A DNA stretch of 64,000 nt from an uncultured Atopobiaceae bacterium (GCA_934792625.1 CAKVON010000001.1:144556-208555); one strand, 5' to 3'; positions 1 to 8,823 are shown, counted from the first letter of the stretch. Notes: generated by a model from the letters alone, not told the origin. Program-made: numbers and translations.

Positions 1-260
1 GACTTGAAGACAAGCTCCTTGACGTTGAGCACGATGGCGGTGACGTCCTCGTACACGCCCTCAACGGTCGTGAACTCGTGCTGGACGCCATCGATCATGA
101 TGGCCTCGACGGCAGCGCCCTCGAGGGAGGAGAGAAGGACTCGACGAAGCGAGTTGCCCAGCGTATCGCCATAGCCACGCTCAAGCGGCTCGACGGTGAA
201 GCGGGTGACGTTCTCCCTAATATCCTCGGCGTCGACCTGGGGTCGGATGAATTCGGACAT
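1..260 (-). CDS. rpoA: RNA polymerase alpha subunit, N-terminal part (runs off window)
   Basis: This is the N-terminal 86 codons of the RNA polymerase alpha subunit, the scaffold on which beta and beta-prime assemble. The translation begins MSEFIRPQV and contains the alpha-NTD signature [20 protein letters not shown] at about residues 28-47, followed by the [13 protein letters not shown] segment. The C-terminal domain lies outside the window. It is the last visible gene of the rpsM-rpsK-rpsD-rpoA run, 23 nt downstream of rpsD, which is the classical alpha operon order. The ATG is at 258-260. Confidence 0.96.
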   Translation of the reverse strand, partial: MSEFIRPQVDAEDIRENVTRFTVEPLERGYGDTLGNSLRRVLLSSLEGAAVEAIMIDGVQHEFTTVEGVYEDVTAIVLNVKELVFK

Positions 261-283
261 GTGTACCTCCAACCGAGATCGGA

Positions 284-877
284 CTACTTGGAGTAGAGCT
301 CGACGATGAGCTGGGCGTCAATGTCGAGGTCGATCTGGTCGCGGGAGGGAAGCTGGAGGACAGTGCCCTGGAGCTTCTCGATGTCGACCTCGAGCCACGA
401 GGGAACGGCCATGTGCTCGGAGGAGATCAGGGCCTCCTTGATGGGCAGGAGATCCTTGAACTTGGCGCCCACGGCGACGACGTCGCCGGCCTTGACGCGG
501 TAGGAGGGGATGTCGACACGACGGCCGTTCACGGTGATGTGGCCGTGACGGACGGTCTGACGGGCCTCCTTGCGGGTGCGGGCGAAGCCAAGACGGAAGA
601 CGACGTTGTCGAGACGGGACTCGAGGATCGTCATCAGGTTGTCACCCGTGATGCCCTCGATCTTGAGGGCCTTCTCGTAGTAACCGTGGAACTGGTTCTC
701 CAGAACGCCATAGATGAACTTGGCCTTCTGCTTCTCGCGCAGCTGACGGCCATACTCGCTCTCGTTGCGACGCTGGCGCTTGGGCTGACGGTTGGACTTC
801 TTGTTGATGCCCATCACGATGGGGTCGATGTCAAGGGACCTGCACCGCTTGAGGACAGGCGTCCTATCCACTGCCAT
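284..877 (-). CDS. rpsD: 30S ribosomal protein S4
   Basis: S4 is a primary 16S rRNA-binding protein that nucleates assembly of the 30S body. The 197-residue product is a normal length. An N-terminal basic segment precedes an S4 RNA-binding fold with the typical [20 protein letters not shown] motif near residues 85-105 and [19 protein letters not shown] near 112-130. The N-terminal region has a single Cys (CRSLD) and no zinc knuckle, so this is a zinc-free (C-minus) S4. It sits between rpsK and rpoA; in many bacteria S4 is the translational repressor of this operon, but no repressor site was identified here. Confidence 0.97.
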   Translation of the reverse strand: MAVDRTPVLKRCRSLDIDPIVMGINKKSNRQPKRQRRNESEYGRQLREKQKAKFIYGVLENQFHGYYEKALKIEGITGDNLMTILESRLDNVVFRLGFARTRKEARQTVRHGHITVNGRRVDIPSYRVKAGDVVAVGAKFKDLLPIKEALISSEHMAVPSWLEVDIEKLQGTVLQLPSRDQIDLDIDAQLIVELYSK

Positions 878-895
878 ATTAGTGATCCTTCCTAG

Positions 896-1297
896 CTACA
901 CGCGACGACGCTTGCACGGACGGCAACCGTTGTGCGGAATGGGGGTCTTGTCCTGGATGCTCGAGACCTCGAGGCCGGCGGCCTGGAGGGAGCGGATGGC
1001 GGTCTCACGGCCGGAGCCGGGGCCCTTGACGAAGACGGCGACCTTGTGCAGGCCGTGCTCCATCGCGGCCTTGGCGCAAGCCTCAGCGGCCATCTGGGCG
1101 GCGAACGGCGTGGACTTACGGGAGCCCTTGAAGCCGACGGTACCGGCGGACTGCCAGGCGATCACGTTGCCCTGGGGGTCGGTGATGGAGATGATCGTGT
1201 TGTTGAACGTGCTCTTGATGTGGGCCTGGCCCACGGCGATGTTCTTGCGCTCGGAGCGCTTGACGCGCTGACGCGCGCCCTTCTTAGCGGTAGCCAT
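896..1297 (-). CDS. rpsK: 30S ribosomal protein S11
   Basis: S11 sits on the 30S platform and contacts 16S rRNA near the E-site mRNA path. The 133-residue translation shows the family hallmarks: a basic N-terminus, [20 protein letters not shown] at about 26-45, the [11 protein letters not shown] loop, [14 protein letters not shown], and the conserved C-terminal [16 protein letters not shown] tail. It lies 13 nt after rpsM and 18 nt before rpsD, so co-transcription with both is expected. Length and motifs are complete. Confidence 0.97.
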   Translation of the reverse strand: MATAKKGARQRVKRSERKNIAVGQAHIKSTFNNTIISITDPQGNVIAWQSAGTVGFKGSRKSTPFAAQMAAEACAKAAMEHGLHKVAVFVKGPGSGRETAIRSLQAAGLEVSSIQDKTPIPHNGCRPCKRRRV

Positions 1298-1310
1298 GCT
1301 CTGTTATCCC

Positions 1311-1682
1311 CTACTTCTTCTTCTTGCCGCCGACCTGACGCTTCTTGCCCTTGCGGGTGCGAGCGTTGGTGTGCGTGCGCTGGCCGCGGACGGGGAGGCC
1401 CTTGCGGTGACGGAGGCCGCGGTAGCAGCCGATCTCCATCAGGCGGGCGATGTTCTGCTTGACCTCACGACGCAGATCACCCTCGACGGTGTAGGACTCG
1501 TCGATGGCATCGCGGAGCTTGGTGACCTCGTCCTCAGTAAGATCGCGGACGCGGGTGGCGGGGTTGACGCCGGCCTTCTCACAAACCTTGCTGGCAGTGG
1601 TGCGGCCGATGCCGTAGATGTAGGTAAGACCGATCTCGACGCGCTTCTCGCGCGGGAGGTCGACACCGTTGATACGGGCCAA
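1311..1682 (-). CDS. rpsM: 30S ribosomal protein S13
   Basis: S13 is in the 30S head, where it contacts the P-site tRNA and forms the inter-subunit bridge to L5. The 123-residue product begins [20 protein letters not shown]. It has a helix-two-turn-helix segment ([19 protein letters not shown]) and the conserved [20 protein letters not shown] stretch followed by a Lys/Arg-rich tail that reaches the tRNA. It lies 15 nt downstream of rpmJ, as in most bacterial alpha operons. Confidence 0.97.
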   Translation of the reverse strand: MARINGVDLPREKRVEIGLTYIYGIGRTTASKVCEKAGVNPATRVRDLTEDEVTKLRDAIDESYTVEGDLRREVKQNIARLMEIGCYRGLRHRKGLPVRGQRTHTNARTRKGKKRQVGGKKKK

Positions 1683-1697
1683 CTTGATGCTCCTCTC

Positions 1698-1811
1698 TTA
1701 GCCCTGGCGCTGCTTGTGGCGCGGGTTCTCGCAGATCACGTAAATCTTGCCGTGACGGCGGATGATCTTGCACTTATCGCACATCTTCTTGACCGAAGGA
1801 CGTACCTTCAT
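1698..1811 (-). CDS. rpmJ: 50S ribosomal protein L36 (zinc form)
   Basis: L36 is the smallest ribosomal protein and binds 23S rRNA near the base of the L7/L12 stalk. The 37-residue translation begins [20 protein letters not shown] and keeps the zinc ribbon C-x2-C...C...H (Cys11, Cys14, Cys27, His32), so it is the zinc-dependent paralogue. The start was set at the ATG at 1809-1811, which gives the family length; a longer upstream reading has no similarity. It lies between infA and rpsM. Confidence 0.96.
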   Translation of the reverse strand: MKVRPSVKKMCDKCKIIRRHGKIYVICENPRHKQRQG

Positions 1812-1951
1812 CGTTCTTCCTCTCGGTAGTTCCTGTACGAACCGATGGTTCTGCGGCGTTCCAGGTGGAAGCTGGAACACACTATCTCGTCGCCCAGCCG
1901 CAGGCGTTAATAACCGGCTAATGCCCAGATAAACCTAGGGTGGTGGTGCTG
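1812..1951 (-). other. infA-rpmJ spacer
   Basis: These 140 nt separate infA from rpmJ. The segment has several short GC-rich runs but no clear sigma-70 promoter, terminator or open frame that I can support. infA and rpmJ are usually co-transcribed, so this is probably an untranslated linker. Confidence 0.4.
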
Positions 1952-2170
1952 TTACTTGTAGCGGTAGGTGATGCGACCGCGGGTCAGGTCGTACGGCGAA
2001 ATCTCGACGACAACCTTGTCTCCGGGAAGGATGCGGATGTAGTTCATCCTAATCTTGCCCGAGATGGTGCAGAGAATGGTCTTGCCGTTCTCAAGCTCGA
2101 CGTTGAACATTGCGTTGGGCAGCGGCTCGATGACCTTGCCCTCAAGCTCGATGGCGTCCTGTTTGCTCAC
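1952..2170 (-). CDS. infA: Translation initiation factor IF-1
   Basis: IF-1 occupies the ribosomal A site during initiation and helps IF-2 and IF-3. The 72-residue S1/OB-fold protein contains the usual [20 protein letters not shown] strand, [20 protein letters not shown] and the end [12 protein letters not shown], with the conserved basic RNA-binding residues. Length is exactly that of the family. Gene order map - infA - rpmJ - rpsM is typical of Actinobacteria and Firmicutes. The start ATG is preceded by a GGGTAA-type Shine-Dalgarno sequence. Confidence 0.97.
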   Translation of the reverse strand: MSKQDAIELEGKVIEPLPNAMFNVELENGKTILCTISGKIRMNYIRILPGDKVVVEISPYDLTRGRITYRYK

Positions 2171-2274
2171 TTGTGGCTTACCCTTTCACACTATCGGCAC
2201 AGTGACAGCAGCTAGATATCTTACATAAACCGAGCCGAGCCGTCCACGGTCACACCAATCGAACACAGATGAAA

Positions 2275-2308
2275 TGACTTCCCTGCCGAGAAGGGCATGG
2301 GGAAGTCA
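2275..2308 (-). terminator. Hairpin after map with TGCCGAGAAG in its loop
   Basis: TGACTTCCC (2275-2283) pairs perfectly with GGGAAGTCA (2300-2308), leaving a 16-nt loop that contains the recurrent TGCCGAGAAG element (2284-2293). It lies between the map stop codon and infA. There is no uridine run on the minus strand, so it may be a weak terminator or a processing hairpin. Confidence 0.45.
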
Positions 2309-2333
2309 CGTTCAATCGATGCCCGAGGTTAGG

Positions 2334-3122
2334 CTAGCGCTTTCCACCCTGGAACTCGCACCAAGACCCAAGCTCGTCGGCAGTCAGAACGACCGGGCCG
2401 TCATCGGTGATGGCCACGGTATTCTCGTAGTGGGCCGCAAGCGAGCCATCAAGGGTCGAAACGGTCCAACCATTGCCTGCGACATCGTTGGCCTGGTTGC
2501 CAAGGGTGATCATCGGCTCGATCGCGATGACCATGCCGCTCTGAAGGCGAACGCCGCGACCACGCTTTCCGTAGTTGGGGACGTTTGGCTCCTCGTGCAT
2601 GTCACGTCCGACGCCGTGACCAGTGTAGTCACGCACGACACCAAAACCGTGCCTCTCGGCAAGGCGCTGAACGGCGTCGCCGACATCACCCAGGCGATTT
2701 CCCGGAACAGCCTGGCGAATAGCAGCCTTCAGACAATCGCGGGTAACCTCGCAGAGGACCTGCGCCTCTCTGGAGGGCTGGCCGCAATAGAAGGTCCAGG
2801 CGTTGTCACCAACCCAGCCGCCAAACGTGGCCCCGACGTCAACGGAGACGATGTCGCCATCTTGCAACACCATCGAAGAGGACGGAATGCCGTGAACGAT
2901 TTGGTCGTTCACGCTCGCGCAGATGGTTCCGGGAAAGCCGCAATACCCCTTGAAGGTGGGAGTGGCGCCAGCCGAACGGATGACTCGCTCGGCAATGGCA
3001 TCCAGCTCCAACGTGGTAACTCCGGGTACAACTGCCTCACCAACGCGCCGGAGCGCTGTCTTGGACAGCGCCCCGGCACTCTTCATTTCTTCAATCTGGC
3101 GAGCGGACTTGATCTTGATCAT
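2334..3122 (-). CDS. map: Type I methionine aminopeptidase
   Basis: This enzyme removes the initiator methionine from nascent proteins and uses two divalent metals. The 262-residue translation has the pita-bread fold signatures: GFPGTICASVNDQIVHGIP near residue 63-81, the metal ligands in DIVSVDVGATFGGWVGDNAW, the GHGVGRDMHEEPNVPNY histidine motif, and the Glu of MVIAIEPM. No N-terminal SH3 or zinc-finger extension is present. Its ATG overlaps the adk stop codon by four bases (3119-3122), so the two genes are translationally coupled, as in many bacterial secY-adk-map clusters. Confidence 0.96.
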   Translation of the reverse strand: MIKIKSARQIEEMKSAGALSKTALRRVGEAVVPGVTTLELDAIAERVIRSAGATPTFKGYCGFPGTICASVNDQIVHGIPSSSMVLQDGDIVSVDVGATFGGWVGDNAWTFYCGQPSREAQVLCEVTRDCLKAAIRQAVPGNRLGDVGDAVQRLAERHGFGVVRDYTGHGVGRDMHEEPNVPNYGKRGRGVRLQSGMVIAIEPMITLGNQANDVAGNGWTVSTLDGSLAAHYENTVAITDDGPVVLTADELGSWCEFQGGKR

Positions 3123-3745
3123 AGCCCGAGCAGGGACTTGACGTCGGCATACACCTCGTCAACGGGACGGTCGCCATCAACCGTCTTGAGAATGCCGTGG
3201 CCACGATAGTACTCGACAAGAGGAGATGTCTGCGTGGCGTAGACGTCGAGACGGTTCTGAATCGTCTCAGGCTTATCGTCGTCACGCTGGTACATCTCGC
3301 CACCACAGCGCGGGCAGGTCTCGTCGGCAGCGGTGCCGGTGAAACCACACGCACGGCAAGTGCGGCGGGAGCTCAGGCGCTTGACGATGACCTCGGAGTC
3401 GACGTCAACCAGAAGGGCCGCGTCAAGATCCATGGCCAGAGTGGCGAGCTCGGAGTCAAGCGTGACGGCCTGTGCGGTGTTGCGCGGAAAACCATCGAGA
3501 ATGAAGCCCTTCTGGGCGTCATCGGCGGCAAGGCGCTCCTTGACGAGGTCGACCACGAGCTCGTCAGGCACGAGCTTGCCAGCGTCCATGTAGGACTTGG
3601 CCTGCTTGCCAAGCTTGCTCTCGGCCTTGACGGCCGCACGAAGCAGGTCGCCGGTGGAGATGTGCGCAACGCCGAATTCGGCGACGAGCTTCTGAGCCTG
3701 GGTGCCCTTGCCTGCGCCCGGGGCGCCGAGCAGAACGATATTCAT
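3119..3745 (-). CDS. adk: Adenylate kinase (zinc LID form)
   Basis: Adk interconverts ATP + AMP and 2 ADP and sets cellular energy charge. The 208-residue translation shows a P-loop GAPGAGKGTQ at residues 7-16, the AMP-binding STGDLLR, and GFPRNTAQA near 85-93. The LID domain carries four cysteines in C-x2-C...C-x2-C form (CRACGF and CPRCGG at about residues 130-153), which predicts a structural zinc, as in Gram-positive long-form enzymes. It is coupled by overlap to map and follows secY by 28 nt. Confidence 0.97.
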   Translation of the reverse strand: MNIVLLGAPGAGKGTQAQKLVAEFGVAHISTGDLLRAAVKAESKLGKQAKSYMDAGKLVPDELVVDLVKERLAADDAQKGFILDGFPRNTAQAVTLDSELATLAMDLDAALLVDVDSEVIVKRLSSRRTCRACGFTGTAADETCPRCGGEMYQRDDDKPETIQNRLDVYATQTSPLVEYYRGHGILKTVDGDRPVDEVYADVKSLLGL

Positions 3746-3773
3746 CGGTCCTTCTCTCCCCTAGTCCTAGTTC

Positions 3774-5060
3774 CTACTTGAAGAATCCCTCGTAGTTGTG
3801 CATCTTGAGCTGGCTCTCGAGCTGCGAGATCGAGTCGAGGGCGACGCCGACCATAATCAGCACCGAGGTGCCGCCGAACGCGCGAATAAGCTCGTTCGAG
3901 GTGAAGGCGAAGACGATCGAAGGGACGATCGCAACGAGGGCCATGAAGATGCCGCCCGGGAGGGTGATGTGGCTGAGCGTGTTCTTGATATAGGCCGCGG
4001 TGGCAGAGCCGGGACGGACGCCGGGGATGAAGCCACCCTGCTTGCGCAGGTTGTCGGCGGTCTCGTCGGGGTTGAAGACCATGGCGGTGTAGAAGTACGC
4101 GAAGAACACGATCAGGAGCACGGAGAGCAGCCAGTTGATCCAGCCGCTCGAGATGGCGTTGGCAAAGCCGTTGATCCACCCAACGTTCGGGAAGAAGACG
4201 GCAAGCTGCGCCGGGAGGTACAGAATCGCCGAGGCGAAGATGATGGGCACGACACCCGCCGTGTTGACCTTAATCGGCAGGTAAGTGGTCTGACCACCCA
4301 TCATCTTTCGTCCAACCATGCGCTTGGCATACTGCACCGGAATGCGACGCTGGCCGCGCTCGATGTAGACGATGAACGGGATGACCGCGCAAATCACCAG
4401 GACGGTGACGATGGCCATCACGAAGCCGGTGTTGGACGAGGCGATCGTAGCGGTCAGGGACGCAGGCAGGCCACTGATGATGTTGGTGAAGATGATCAGC
4501 GACATGCCGTTGCCGATGCCACGCTGCGTAATGACCTCACCAAGCCACATGATGAGCACGGCGCCAGTGACCATGGTGACCACCACGACGATGTCCATCA
4601 GAAGCTCGGGTGCGCCTGCGGTCGCAAAGGAGATGCCGAACGAGGCGCTCTTGAACAGGAACAGGTATCCGATGGCGTTCACCGTGGCGAGGCCAATCGT
4701 CAGATAACGCGTGTACTGGGTAACCTTGCGCTGGCCAGCCTCACCCTCCTTAGCAAGCTCGCCAAGGGAGGGAATCACGGTCTGCATCATCTGCATGATG
4801 ATCTCAGAGGTGATGTAAGGCATGATGCCCAGGCAGAACACCGAGACGCGCGACAGTGCACCACCCGAGAACAGGTCGAGCACCGAGATGAAGCTCGCGT
4901 TGGACGATGCGTTCTGGTACGCCGCCAGCATCCCCGTGAAGGGGATGCCAGGGACGGGGACGTGCGAACCGATGCGGTACAGCACGAGGATGCCCAACGT
5001 GAGCAGGATCTTGTCGCGCAGCTCCTTGATGCGGAACGCGTTGACAATGCCCTTTAGCAC
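3774..5060 (-). CDS. secY: Protein translocase subunit SecY
   Basis: SecY is the channel-forming subunit of the SecYEG translocon in the cytoplasmic membrane. The 428-residue protein has ten predicted transmembrane segments. Signatures include [12 protein letters not shown] near residue 30, the plug region with [21 protein letters not shown], and the cytoplasmic loop [15 protein letters not shown] that contacts the ribosome or SecA. It overlaps rplO by 7 nt (5054-5060), the conserved spc operon arrangement. SecE is encoded separately at 30 kb. Confidence 0.97.
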   Translation of the reverse strand: MLKGIVNAFRIKELRDKILLTLGILVLYRIGSHVPVPGIPFTGMLAAYQNASSNASFISVLDLFSGGALSRVSVFCLGIMPYITSEIIMQMMQTVIPSLGELAKEGEAGQRKVTQYTRYLTIGLATVNAIGYLFLFKSASFGISFATAGAPELLMDIVVVVTMVTGAVLIMWLGEVITQRGIGNGMSLIIFTNIISGLPASLTATIASSNTGFVMAIVTVLVICAVIPFIVYIERGQRRIPVQYAKRMVGRKMMGGQTTYLPIKVNTAGVVPIIFASAILYLPAQLAVFFPNVGWINGFANAISSGWINWLLSVLLIVFFAYFYTAMVFNPDETADNLRKQGGFIPGVRPGSATAAYIKNTLSHITLPGGIFMALVAIVPSIVFAFTSNELIRAFGGTSVLIMVGVALDSISQLESQLKMHNYEGFFK

Positions 5061-5503
5061 GGGAGCTCGACCTTTCCTCCAGCGGCCTCGATCTTGGCCT
5101 TGGCGGAAGCGGAGACCTTGTCGACCTTGACGGTGACCTTCTTGGTGATCTCGCCGTTACCGAGAACCTTGACGAGCTTGTCAGCCGACTTGATGACGCC
5201 CTTGGCAACGAGCGACTCGCCGTCGACGGTCTCGCCGTCGGCGTAGAGGGCATCGATGCGAGAGACGTTCACGGGCGCGTACTCGACGCGGTTGATGTTA
5301 CGGAAGCCCGGAAGCTTCGGGAGACGCATCGCGAGCGGGGTCTGGCCGCCCTCGAAGCCGGCACCCTTGCCGCCACCGGCACGGGAGAGCTGGCCGTTCT
5401 GGCCGCGACCGGCAGTGGTGCCGTGACCAGAGGAGTTGCCGCGGCCGATGCGCTTGCGGGCCTTCTTGGCACCCTCGTTGGGGCGCAGATCGTGAAGCTG
5501 CAT
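5054..5503 (-). CDS. rplO: 50S ribosomal protein L15
   Basis: L15 is a late-assembling 23S rRNA-binding protein. The start was placed at the ATG 5501-5503, ten codons inside the longest open frame, because [20 protein letters not shown] is the canonical N-terminus and an AGGAG sequence lies 7 nt upstream. The 149-residue product has the glycine-rich, extended N-terminal half ([19 protein letters not shown]) and the globular C-terminal half typical of the family. Its end overlaps secY and its start is 10 nt after rpmD. Confidence 0.96.
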   Translation of the reverse strand: MQLHDLRPNEGAKKARKRIGRGNSSGHGTTAGRGQNGQLSRAGGGKGAGFEGGQTPLAMRLPKLPGFRNINRVEYAPVNVSRIDALYADGETVDGESLVAKGVIKSADKLVKVLGNGEITKKVTVKVDKVSASAKAKIEAAGGKVELPC

Positions 5504-5513
5504 TGGGTGACTC

Positions 5514-5702
5514 CTAGTTCTCTTCCACGTCAACGAGGTGCTTGACCTTGAAGATCATGCCTCGGACGCTGGGGTTGTCGGGCAGGGTGGCGACGTCGCC
5601 GATCTTGCGAAGGCCCATGGCGCGGCAGGTGGCCGTCTGGTCCTTCTTCACGGAGGCCACGGCGCTGCGAACCAGCGTGACCTTCAGAGTCTTGTCTGCC
5701 AT
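5514..5702 (-). CDS. rpmD: 50S ribosomal protein L30
   Basis: L30 is a small protein of the 50S subunit. The 62-residue translation [20 protein letters not shown] shows the L30 ferredoxin-like pattern, with [20 protein letters not shown] near residues 24-43 and the ending [13 protein letters not shown]. It is only 2 nt from rpsE and 10 nt from rplO, so coupling is expected. Length matches the short bacterial form. Confidence 0.95.
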   Translation of the reverse strand: MADKTLKVTLVRSAVASVKKDQTATCRAMGLRKIGDVATLPDNPSVRGMIFKVKHLVDVEEN

Positions 5703-5704
5703 GT

Positions 5705-6226
5705 TTAGTTCTCCTTCCCGACGAACATCTGCGCGACGGTGATGCCGCGACGCTCGGCGGTCTGCTCGGGGCTCTCGAGCTGCTTGAGGCCCTCGGCGGC
5801 AGCCTTAATCATGTTCAGGGCGTTGTCAGTGCCGAGCGAGTTGGCCAGGACGTTGGTGATGCCGGCGAGCTCGAACAGCGGACGGACGGGGCCACCGGCA
5901 ATGACACCGGTACCCTCGATGGCCGGGCGAATCAGGACGCGGCCAGCGCCGAAGCGACCATCGACCGCGTGGGGGATGGAGCCGGCCTCGGTAACGGGAA
6001 CCGTGAACATGTTCTTCTTGGCGTCGTCGACGGCCTTCTGAATGGCCAGGGGCACCTCGGCGGAGCGGCCGGTACCAATGCCGACCTTGCCCTTGCCGTC
6101 GCCAACGACGACGAGAGCGACGAGGCTCATGCGACGGCCGCCCTTGACGGTCTTCGAGACACGACGAATGTAGACGACGCGCTCCTGAAGGTCGCTATCC
6201 TGCTGGCGCTTGCGATCACGTGCCAT
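5705..6226 (-). CDS. rpsE: 30S ribosomal protein S5
   Basis: S5 contributes to decoding accuracy and to the mRNA entry helicase site. The 173-residue protein has the double-stranded-RNA-binding-like N-domain (LQERVVYIRRVSKTVKGGRRMSL) and the C-domain with AGGPVRPLFELAGI. The beta-hairpin loop associated with spectinomycin binding (RRVSKTVKGGRRM) looks wild type. It lies in the order rplR-rpsE-rpmD with 12-nt and 2-nt spacers. Confidence 0.97.
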   Translation of the reverse strand: MARDRKRQQDSDLQERVVYIRRVSKTVKGGRRMSLVALVVVGDGKGKVGIGTGRSAEVPLAIQKAVDDAKKNMFTVPVTEAGSIPHAVDGRFGAGRVLIRPAIEGTGVIAGGPVRPLFELAGITNVLANSLGTDNALNMIKAAAEGLKQLESPEQTAERRGITVAQMFVGKEN

Positions 6227-6238
6227 TATTCAATCCTC

Positions 6239-6607
6239 CTAGAACTTCAGGCCCGCGTTGCGGGCGCCGTCTGCGAGAGCCTTGACACGGCCGTGGTAGA
6301 TGCGGCCGCCACGGTCGAAGGTGACCGTGGTGACGCCCTTGTCCAGGGCGCGCTTGGCGACGAGCTCGCCAACGAACTCAGCGGCCTCCTTGTTGGAGCC
6401 CAGCTTGCCAGTGGCACGGAACTCGGCGTCAAGGGTCGACGCAGAGCAGATGGTCGTCGAGGTGACGTCATCGATGACCTGAGCGTAGATGTGAGCGTTG
6501 GTGCGGTGCACGGCGAGGCGCGGACGCTCGGCGGTGCCGTTGACCTTGGCACGAACGCGGCGCTGACGGCGCTTGAGGCCGAGCTGCTTAGCCTTCTGCT
6601 TGTTCAT
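6239..6607 (-). CDS. rplR: 50S ribosomal protein L18
   Basis: L18 binds 5S rRNA together with L5 and L25 in the central protuberance. The start was set at ATG 6605-6607 ([20 protein letters not shown]), eight codons inside the longest frame, because this matches the family start and follows an AAAGGAG sequence. The 122-residue product has [20 protein letters not shown], the central [17 protein letters not shown] helix and the end [20 protein letters not shown]. The neighbours are rplF upstream and rpsE downstream. Confidence 0.96.
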   Translation of the reverse strand: MNKQKAKQLGLKRRQRRVRAKVNGTAERPRLAVHRTNAHIYAQVIDDVTSTTICSASTLDAEFRATGKLGSNKEAAEFVGELVAKRALDKGVTTVTFDRGGRIYHGRVKALADGARNAGLKF

Positions 6608-6624
6608 TGCTACTCCTTTTCGTG

Positions 6625-6646
6625 CCGCCACCTAACGGGGTGGCGG
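6625..6646 (-). other. Hairpin between rplF and rplR
   Basis: CCGCCACC (6625-6632) and GGTGGCGG (6639-6646) form a perfect 8-bp stem with a 6-nt loop in the 64-nt rplF-rplR spacer. No uridine run follows, so this is more likely an mRNA processing or stability hairpin than a terminator. Confidence 0.5.
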
Positions 6647-6671
6647 TCTAACCTACCTCGCGGAGCGGGGT

Positions 6672-7208
6672 TTACTTGGCGGCCTTGCCGAGCTTGCGGC
6701 GGATGCGCTCGCCCTCATAGTGGATGCCCTTGCCCTTGTACGGCTCGGGAGGACGCTTCATGCGAATCTCGGCGGCAACCTGGCCGACCTGCTCCTTGGA
6801 GATGCCCTTGACGGTGATGTGGGTGTTGTCAGGCACCTCAAAGGTGATGCCCTCGGGGGCAACGTAGATGACGGGGTGCGAATAGCCCAGGGAGAGGTCG
6901 AGGTCCTTGCCCTTGAGAGCGGCACGGTAGCCGACGCCCGTCAGCTCGAGCTTCTTGGCATAGCCCTCGGAAACGCCGATGACCATGTTGTTGATGAGGG
7001 TGCGGGTGAGACCCTGCTGCGCGTTAGAGGCGGTGGAGTCGTCAACGCGGGTGACGAGGACCTCCTCGCCCTCCACGGCGATGTTGACGAGCTCGGAGAA
7101 CGAGCGGTTCAGCTCGCCCTTGGAACCCTTAACGGAAACGTTGTTGCCATTGACTGCCACGGTGACTCCGGCGGGAATCTGGACAGGCTTCTTACCGATA
7201 CGAGACAC
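6672..7208 (-). CDS. rplF: 50S ribosomal protein L6
   Basis: L6 binds 23S rRNA near the GTPase-associated centre. The 178-residue translation begins MSRIGKKPVQIPAGVTV and consists of two tandem L6 repeats. The second has YSHPVIYVAPEGITFEVPDN and the signature RMKRPPEPYKGKGIHYEGER near the C-terminus. It lies 29 nt after rpsH and before rplR in standard spc order. Confidence 0.97.
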   Translation of the reverse strand: MSRIGKKPVQIPAGVTVAVNGNNVSVKGSKGELNRSFSELVNIAVEGEEVLVTRVDDSTASNAQQGLTRTLINNMVIGVSEGYAKKLELTGVGYRAALKGKDLDLSLGYSHPVIYVAPEGITFEVPDNTHITVKGISKEQVGQVAAEIRMKRPPEPYKGKGIHYEGERIRRKLGKAAK

Positions 7209-7237
7209 GGTGTCTCCTTTCCTTTTCCTGCCGAGTG

Positions 7238-7636
7238 TTACCAGACGAAGGCGATAATCTCGCCGCCGACGCCGAGCTTACGGGCGTCGCGGTCGCACAT
7301 CATGCCCTTGGAGGTGGAGATGACGGCGGTGCCGAGGCCACCGAGGACGCGGGGCAGGTCCTCAGCAGAGGAGTACTTGCGCAGACCAGGCTTGGAAATG
7401 CGCTTGATGCCCTTGATGACCTTGGAGCGCTTGGGGCCGTACTTGAGGGTGATGGTGAGGGTCTTCTGGGGCTTGGTGTCCTCGACCGTGTAGCCCTCGA
7501 CGTAACCCTCCTCGGTGATGACGCGAGCGACCTCGACGAGCACCTTGGACGACGGCATGGAGACCGTGGCCTTGCTCGCGGAGTTCGCGTTGCGGATGCG
7601 CGTCAGCATGTCCGCGATGGGATCGGTAACGTTCAT
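7238..7636 (-). CDS. rpsH: 30S ribosomal protein S8
   Basis: S8 binds helix 21 of 16S rRNA and, in E. coli, represses the spc operon. The start was chosen at ATG 7634-7636 (MNVTDPIADMLTRIRNANSA), which gives the 132-residue family length and follows a GGAGAA Shine-Dalgarno sequence; the longer frame upstream has no similarity. The C-terminal motif STSKGMMCDRDARKLGVGGE is the conserved RNA-binding signature. The gene follows rpsZ by about 97 nt. Confidence 0.96.
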   Translation of the reverse strand: MNVTDPIADMLTRIRNANSASKATVSMPSSKVLVEVARVITEEGYVEGYTVEDTKPQKTLTITLKYGPKRSKVIKGIKRISKPGLRKYSSAEDLPRVLGGLGTAVISTSKGMMCDRDARKLGVGGEIIAFVW

Positions 7637-7733
7637 GTAGTGTTCTCCTTCGTTAGGGATGAATTCCCGCGCTCGGTTCGCTACCACCCGTGGCGGCAGC
7701 GCCTGGACGCGACTGCTCCGACGCAGTCAGCTG

Positions 7734-7919
7734 TTACCAGCTGGCCTTCTTGACGCCGGGAAGCTCGCCCTTGCTCGCGAGTTCGCGGAAGCAGACACGG
7801 CACAGACCGAACTTGCGGTAAACGGAGTGGGGACGCCCACAACGCTGGCAGCGGTTCTGTGCGCGCGTCGAGAACTTCGGCTCACGCGAAGCCTTGACGA
7901 TCATCGAAGTCTTAGCCAC
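7734..7919 (-). CDS. rpsZ: 30S ribosomal protein S14 type Z (zinc form)
   Basis: S14 is a 30S head protein. The 61-residue product is the short, zinc-binding type: [20 protein letters not shown] forms the C-x2-C...C-x2-C ribbon at residues 24-43, followed by the typical [18 protein letters not shown] tail. This form is usual in Gram-positive bacteria, while the long zinc-free form is induced by zinc limitation in some species and is not seen here. It lies between rplE and rpsH. Confidence 0.97.
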   Translation of the reverse strand: MAKTSMIVKASREPKFSTRAQNRCQRCGRPHSVYRKFGLCRVCFRELASKGELPGVKKASW

Positions 7920-7985
7920 AAATCCTCCTTCTTGAAGCCGTCCCGGGCTTTCCCGGGGCGCGACTTACCAAATAGTTAGTTGCCG

Positions 7986-8552
7986 CTAGTCCTGCTTGAA
8001 CGGGAAGTGGAAGGCCTGAAGCAGAGCCTTGCCCTCCTCGTCGGTGGCGGCGGTGGTGACGATGGTGATGTCCATGCCGCGAGCGTGGTCGATCTTGTCG
8101 AAGTCAATCTCGGGGAAGATGGACTGCTCGGTGACGCCCATGGAGAAGTTGCCACGGCCGTCGAAGGACTTGCTGGAGATGCCGCGGAAGTCGCGGATGC
8201 GAGGAATCGCGACGGCAATCAGGCGGTCCAGGAACTCCCACATACGGTCGCCGCGAAGGGTGACCTTGGCGCCGATGGGCATGCCAGCGCGCAGGTGGAA
8301 GGTGGCGATGGACTTACGGGCACGGGTGACCATCGGCTTCTGGCCAGTGATGGCGGTCAGGTCAGCGACGGCACCGTCGATGGCCTTGGAATCGGTGGCA
8401 GCCTCGCCGACACCCATGTTCACGACGATCTTCTCGAACTTGGGGATGAGGTGCACGTTGCTGTAGTTGAACTGCTTCTGGAGCTCGTCACGCACGGTGG
8501 CGTAGTACTGCTCCTTGAGGCGGGGGACGTAAGCGTCCTGCTTCTCGGCCAT
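7986..8552 (-). CDS. rplE: 50S ribosomal protein L5
   Basis: L5 binds 5S rRNA and contacts the P-site tRNA and S13. The start was set at ATG 8550-8552 ([20 protein letters not shown]), six codons into the longest frame; a GGAGAGAA sequence precedes it. The 188-residue product has the conserved [20 protein letters not shown] and [20 protein letters not shown] regions. It is the first gene of its transcript: rplX upstream is closed by a terminator and a candidate promoter lies at 8675-8703, which departs from the common continuous rplX-rplE arrangement. Confidence 0.96.
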   Translation of the reverse strand: MAEKQDAYVPRLKEQYYATVRDELQKQFNYSNVHLIPKFEKIVVNMGVGEAATDSKAIDGAVADLTAITGQKPMVTRARKSIATFHLRAGMPIGAKVTLRGDRMWEFLDRLIAVAIPRIRDFRGISSKSFDGRGNFSMGVTEQSIFPEIDFDKIDHARGMDITIVTTAATDEEGKALLQAFHFPFKQD

Positions 8553-8667
8553 GTTCTCTCCTTCACTCATGGTGGATTGTGCGCGGGGACCAACCTCGCG
8601 CCCCCCGACCTGGCCAGTCGGGAGCCATTACCACGTCGCTACATAAATGTCCCTATGTAGTGACGCA
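8553..8667 (-). promoter_or_regulatory. Structured 5' leader of the rplE operon
   Basis: This is the untranslated leader between the candidate promoter and rplE. It contains two inverted repeats: CTACATA/TATGTAG (8639-8660, 8-nt loop) directly after the predicted start, and CCCGAC/GTCGGG (about 8603-8621). Such leaders in ribosomal operons often bind a product protein, but I cannot match this one to a known family. Confidence 0.5.
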
Positions 8668-8674
8668 AGTTCAA

Positions 8675-8703
8675 ATAATATGCTCTGCGCCAAGGAAAAT
8701 CCA
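8675..8703 (-). promoter_or_regulatory. Candidate promoter of the rplE operon
   Basis: On the minus strand TGGATT (8698-8703) is separated by 17 bp from TATTAT (8675-8680). The -10 is good and the -35 is only partly consensus. Its placement between the rplX terminator and rplE makes it a credible internal promoter. Confidence 0.55.
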
Positions 8704-8744
8704 GGCTCTTCGGGCATTCGTCGTTTGCACACATTGCCGAGCAA

Positions 8745-8786
8745 GCTGCCGAGAAGTACCTTGAGCTCAAAGCCCTTCTCGGCAGC
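8745..8786. repeat. TGCCGAGAAG inverted pair upstream of the rplE promoter
   Basis: GCTGCCGAGAAG (8745-8756) and CTTCTCGGCAGC (8775-8786) form a perfect 12-bp inverted repeat with an 18-bp centre that itself contains the palindrome TTGAGCTCAA. The same element with an identical 18-bp centre length occurs upstream of the rplC promoter. It could be a protein-binding site or an RNA hairpin; its position upstream of the -35 favours DNA binding. Confidence 0.7.
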
Positions 8787-8823
8787 CAGGCACTCATTCA
8801 AGCGAAGGGTCTCCACATACAAA

